Assembly (NCBI GenBank): GCA_024681875.1
Contig: JAILAA010000041.1
Span: 1-24,738, forward strand
Direction: 5' to 3'
DNA: 24,738 bases
Source of the DNA: Prevotella sp.
GTDB taxonomy: Bacteria; Bacteroidota; Bacteroidia; Bacteroidales; Bacteroidaceae
Under the pieces are notes generated by a model. That model searched no databases, was not told the DNA's origin, and saw nothing but the letters and a program-made list of their open reading frames with translations. The position numbers were made by a program, and so were the translations under genes. Positions within the stretch are counted from its first letter, which is position 1. Every line of letters starts with the position of its first letter. Shown here in pieces: positions 21,505-24,738 of this stretch.

Positions 21505-24411
21505 TTAGTATCCGAAGATTTCTTCAGTGGTGAGCCTGCGAATGGGCCCCATCTTGCCGAGGGCTTCCATGTCAAGCTCCTTCTCGTCGCCCAGGATGAT
21601 GTAGCGGTAGGGTTTGTGAGCCATCTGCTCCTGCTCGAACTTGACGATGTCGCTCAGCTTGATGTTGGGCAGTGCATTGTAGATGCGCTCGTTCTCGTCG
21701 TAGTCGATGCCGAGGTTCTTGGCCGAAATCCATGCATTGATGAGGCCGAACTTCGTGGTGCGCTGGCTCTGCAGACGCTTGGTCAGGGCGTCCTTGGCAA
21801 TACGGAAGGCCTGCTCGCTCTGCGGGATGGTGTCGAGAATCAGGTTGAAGTGCTGAATGCAATCCATCATCTTGTCGTTCTGAGTGATGATGTGGGTGAA
21901 GAAGTATTCCTTCTGATCCTTATATGCCGGCTCGACATAGGCGGCGTATGCATTGTAGGCCAAGCCACGGGCCTCGCGCATTTCCTGGAACACGATGGTG
22001 TTCATGCCGCCACCGTAATATTCATTGAACAGAGCCTTCACAGCGGCCTCCCCGGGCTGCCAAGAGCGGTCTTCGTTGTGCACCATGCGCATGTAGATGT
22101 TCTTGGCATCATAGGGCGCGATAAGCACTTCGTTCTGTGGAGTGACCTGTCTGGTATAGTGTTTGCCTTCGGGTACGGGCAGGAATTTCTTACCCGTCTT
22201 GTGCTGCTTGGTCACTGCATCGCACAGCTCTTTCTCCGTCATGGGGCCATAATATAATAATGTGTGCTCATACTGCTTCAGGTTCTTCAGCAGATTGAGG
22301 AGTTCCTGCGGGTTGGTCTGGCGCAGCTGCTCGGAAGTGAGGATGTTGCGGTTGGAGTTGTAGGGGCCGTAGATGCCGTAGGCCACCAGATTGGAGAAAT
22401 TGCTGCGTTGTTCCAGCTTGGCATCGGCACGCCCCTTCTCCACCAACTGAATGTACTGTTCCCAAGCGTCGGCATCGACCTTGGCGTTCTGCATCACGTT
22501 CTCCAACAGGGCCAGGGCCTGCGGCATGTTCTCGCTCAGTCCGCTCAGTGTAACGGTGATGTTGCGTGCGCCCACATTGATGCTGTAGTTGCAGGCCAGC
22601 TTGTAGAACTGCTGTTTGATTTGCTCGTTGGTCAGCTTGTCGGTGCCGAGATATTCCAGATAGTCGGGAGCATAGCTGTATTTCAGCTGGGACTCCTCGC
22701 CAAACTCATAGCGCAATGACAGGGTGAAACGGCCATTCTCTACGTTCTTCACATAGATATAGGGAATGTTCTTCTTCGTCTTTCCGAAGGTGAGGTCGCG
22801 CTGGAAGTCGACAAAGCGCGGCTGTATGGGGTCTACGTGGGTATTCTGTATGTCCTTCACGAACTGTGAGACCATGTCGCGGTTGGTGGGGATGGGCGTG
22901 ATGGCGGGCTTGTCAATTTTCTTCGCAGTGGGATCTTCGCCCTGACGCTTGAAGACAGTAACGTAGTTGTTCTGGAAGTGACGCTGTGCGAAGTCAACAA
23001 TCTGCTGCTTCGTCATGCCCGAGATGCGGTCGAGGTAGCCCACCTGTTGCTTCCAAGGTATCTCATTGATGTAGGTATTGACGAACATGTTGGCGCGTGC
23101 CCTGTTGCTCTCCAACATAGTGTAATAGTGCAGCTTTGTGTTGTTGATGACTGATGGCAGCAGGTCGTCGCTGAAGTCGCCCTTCTTCAATTTCTCTATC
23201 TCATCGAGCAGCAGCTGGCATACCTCTTCCAGGCTCTGCCCTTCCTTCGGCGTTCCCATGAGGATGAAGGCCGAATGGTCGCGCAGTGTCTCTGCGCCAG
23301 CTCCGGCACCCAGCATCTTCATCTGCTGGTTGATATCGAGGTCGATAAGGCCTGCCGTGCCGTTGCTGAGGATGTCGCTGATGATATCCAGCGTGTCGCT
23401 CTGCAGCGAGTTGCCGCGCTCAAAGCGGTAGCCAACCCACACGTTTGCGGCCTCCAGGCCATAGACTGTGGTGTCCACCGGCTCTGTAATGGGCTTTAGT
23501 GCGGGGAACACGGGCTGAGCCACATCGGCACCGGGCTGCCACTGACCGAAGTAGTGGTCGATGATGGCGATGACCTTGTCGGGATCCATATCGCCGGCCA
23601 TGCAGATGGCCACGTTGTTAGGCCGGTACCAGTGGTTGAAGTAATTCTTGATATTGGTGATGCTGGGATTCTTCAGGTGCTCCTGCGTGCCAATGGTGGT
23701 CTGCGTGCCGTAGGGGTGTGTGGGGAAGAGCTTGTTCAACAAGGCATTAACGGTCTTGTCATTATCGTCGGCCAGATAGATGTTATACTCCTCATAGACG
23801 GCCTCTAATTCGGTATGGAAACCGCGGATGACCATATTCTGGAAGCGGTCGCTCTGAATCTTTGCCCAGTTCTCCACCTCGTTGGAGGGGATGTCCTCGG
23901 TGTAGCAGGTCACGTCGAAGCTGGTGTAGGCATTGGTGCCCTCGGCGCCGATGGCAGACATCAGCTTGTCGTACTCGTTGGGAATGAAATACTGTGCAGC
24001 CACCTGACTCACGGAGTCAATCTCGTGGTAGGCCTGGCGGCGTGCGTCGGCATCGGTCAGCGTGCGGTACTGCTCATAGCGCTGTTCTATCTCGTCGAGC
24101 AACGGTTTCTCCTTCACAGGGTCAGAGACGCCGAACTTGTCGGTGCCCTTGAACATGAGGTGCTCTAAATAGTGTGCCAGGCCTGTCGTTTCTGCGGGGT
24201 CGTTCTTCGAGCCGGTGCGCACGGCGATATAGGTCTGTATGCGCGGTTCCTCGGTGTTCACGCTGAGGTACACCTTCAGTCCGTTCTTCAGCGTGTAGAT
24301 ACGTGTCTGCATCATGTCGCCGTCCACGGTCTCATACTTGTAGTCTTGGGCATGTGCGCTCATACCGAGCAAAAGTGTCACAGCCCCTAAAAGAATTAGC
24401 TTTTTTTTCAT
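21505..24411 (-). CDS. M16 family (insulinase/pitrilysin) zinc peptidase, two-domain, exported
   Basis: 968 residues, the length of a two-domain M16B-type protein. The signal peptide is MKKKLILLGAVTLLLGMSAHA. The inverted zinc motif HYLEH (H80, E83 catalytic, H84) is in the first domain, and E208 in ELEAVYEEYN stands where pitrilysin has its third ligand (E169). The second half repeats the fold without HxxEH; GGGMNTIVFQEMREARGLAY near residue 800 is the usual C-terminal-domain motif that shapes the substrate chamber. It should act in the periplasm or outer membrane on peptides or small proteins. The promoter is at 24440-24470; a lipoprotein gene follows 39 nt after its stop. Confidence 0.94.
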   Translation of the reverse strand: MKKKLILLGAVTLLLGMSAHAQDYKYETVDGDMMQTRIYTLKNGLKVYLSVNTEEPRIQTYIAVRTGSKNDPAETTGLAHYLEHLMFKGTDKFGVSDPVKEKPLLDEIEQRYEQYRTLTDADARRQAYHEIDSVSQVAAQYFIPNEYDKLMSAIGAEGTNAYTSFDVTCYTEDIPSNEVENWAKIQSDRFQNMVIRGFHTELEAVYEEYNIYLADDNDKTVNALLNKLFPTHPYGTQTTIGTQEHLKNPSITNIKNYFNHWYRPNNVAICMAGDMDPDKVIAIIDHYFGQWQPGADVAQPVFPALKPITEPVDTTVYGLEAANVWVGYRFERGNSLQSDTLDIISDILSNGTAGLIDLDINQQMKMLGAGAGAETLRDHSAFILMGTPKEGQSLEEVCQLLLDEIEKLKKGDFSDDLLPSVINNTKLHYYTMLESNRARANMFVNTYINEIPWKQQVGYLDRISGMTKQQIVDFAQRHFQNNYVTVFKRQGEDPTAKKIDKPAITPIPTNRDMVSQFVKDIQNTHVDPIQPRFVDFQRDLTFGKTKKNIPYIYVKNVENGRFTLSLRYEFGEESQLKYSYAPDYLEYLGTDKLTNEQIKQQFYKLACNYSINVGARNITVTLSGLSENMPQALALLENVMQNAKVDADAWEQYIQLVEKGRADAKLEQRSNFSNLVAYGIYGPYNSNRNILTSEQLRQTNPQELLNLLKNLKQYEHTLLYYGPMTEKELCDAVTKQHKTGKKFLPVPEGKHYTRQVTPQNEVLIAPYDAKNIYMRMVHNEDRSWQPGEAAVKALFNEYYGGGMNTIVFQEMREARGLAYNAYAAYVEPAYKDQKEYFFTHIITQNDKMMDCIQHFNLILDTIPQSEQAFRIAKDALTKRLQSQRTTKFGLINAWISAKNLGIDYDENERIYNALPNIKLSDIVKFEQEQMAHKPYRYIILGDEKELDMEALGKMGPIRRLTTEEIFGY

Positions 24412-24439
24412 TTTTTTGATTTGGTTGGATATTTGACGG

Positions 24440-24470
24440 CAAAATTACGAAAAGTCGAGAGTATAACAAA
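24440..24470 (-). promoter_or_regulatory. Promoter of the M16 peptidase gene
   Basis: Minus-strand TTTG (24467-24470), 19 bp, then TAATTTTG (24440-24447), a full match to the Bacteroidota consensus, 29 nt before the ATG at 24411. The leader should be about 20 nt. Confidence 0.78.
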
Positions 24471-24540
24471 ACAAACTTGTTTCTTTTTTTGCCGTGGACG
24501 TCACATCCAGGAAAAACCGGCTTTTTTCAAACAAGGAAAA

Positions 24541-24572
24541 GGGCTTATCAAGCCTGTAAGCCCAATAAGCCC
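24541..24572 (-). terminator. Hairpin with alternative stems, possible terminator of a gene to the right
   Basis: On the minus strand GGGCTTAT (24572-24565), a second GGGCTTA (24563-24557) and one partner ATAAGCCC (24548-24541) followed by TTTTCC. Either upstream copy can pair with the partner. It lies upstream of the M16 promoter and downstream of a possible reading frame from the right edge. The rest of 24412-24738 shows no further gene that I can support. Confidence 0.4.
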
Positions 24573-24669
24573 TCTATATCCAGGAGTGAAAAATAATTCG
24601 GCGCACCCGGATTTTTCCGTGGCTGACCTCCACAGACCCGCATGACTGCATAAGCAAGAGTAAAACCAG

Positions 24670-24738
24670 TCATCCATATATCTTACAGACTCTGTAGAAG
24701 AAGAACGACAGGTTAGAGATGCCATGCAGTTCTGCCCG
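24670..24738 (-). CDS. Possible C-terminal fragment of a gene entering from the right
   Basis: On the minus strand the frame open at the right edge reads RAELHGISNLSFFFYRVCKIYG and then TGA (24670-24672). The 22 residues (basic and aromatic, protein-like) are followed downstream by a terminator-like hairpin at 24541-24572, which fits a gene end. The fragment is too short for family assignment, and a competing frame is open over the same stretch; this is a low-confidence call. Confidence 0.25.
   Translation of the reverse strand, partial: RAELHGISNLSFFFYRVCKIYG

Noticed and set aside
24501..24725. 74-codon minus-strand frame in the right-edge region
   Set aside because: It crosses the terminator-like hairpin, has a Cys/Ser-rich unconvincing translation and no promoter or neighbour support.

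Overview
This window looks like a chromosomal segment of a Bacteroidota bacterium, most likely Bacteroidales of the Prevotella/Segatella type. Supporting signs are several promoters of the Bacteroidota form (TTTG, 19-21 bp, TAnnTTTG, usually running on into CAG), a Bacteroidota-type HU-like protein beside a tiny 'smalltalk'-like protein, an N-terminal lipoprotein, and signal-peptide M16 and S41 peptidases. No tRNA, rRNA, CRISPR array or transposase was recognised. The assignment is by eye only.

Layout. (1) 2-2959, plus: 3' part of a large putative membrane-anchored zinc metallopeptidase, cut by the left edge. (2) 3045-10519, minus: seven glycosyltransferases packed head to tail (largest gap 18 nt, one 4-nt overlap) behind one promoter; three are GT2-like and four GT4-like. 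(3) 10596-12384, plus: an eighth glycosyltransferase and a hexapeptide-repeat acyltransferase, fired from a promoter interlocked with the first one in a 49-bp imperfect palindrome. No flippase, polymerase or exporter is visible, so the product (LOS/LPS side chain, capsule or protein glycan) cannot be told from this window. (4) 12374-13828, minus: exported 5'-nucleotidase-type phosphoesterase. (5) 13934-16496: a 2.5-kb repeat-rich island bounded by two composite inverted repeats. It holds an HU-like gene, a 46-residue smalltalk-like gene, a 49-codon orphan reading frame and an unrecognised 91-residue gene, plus at least six kinds of short tandem or palindromic repeat. (6) 16462-20591, minus: dcp-like M3 peptidase, dCMP deaminase-family protein and S41 processing peptidase in one operon; the last codons of the S41 gene lie inside the right-hand inverted repeat. 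(7) 20776-24411, minus: two-domain M16 peptidase followed by a small lipoprotein. (8) 24412-24738: promoter, a hairpin with two alternative stems and perhaps the C-terminus of a gene entering from the right.

The part most worth following up is the island at 13934-16496. Its two ends carry an identical 37-bp hairpin terminator in opposite orientation. Outside each hairpin is an octamer array (three copies on both sides but of different sequence), then an approximately 93-bp arm of high identity. The genes inside diverge, so each runs into its own copy of the terminator. The arrangement could permit inversion or mark an element that moves as a unit; neither can be shown from one sequence.
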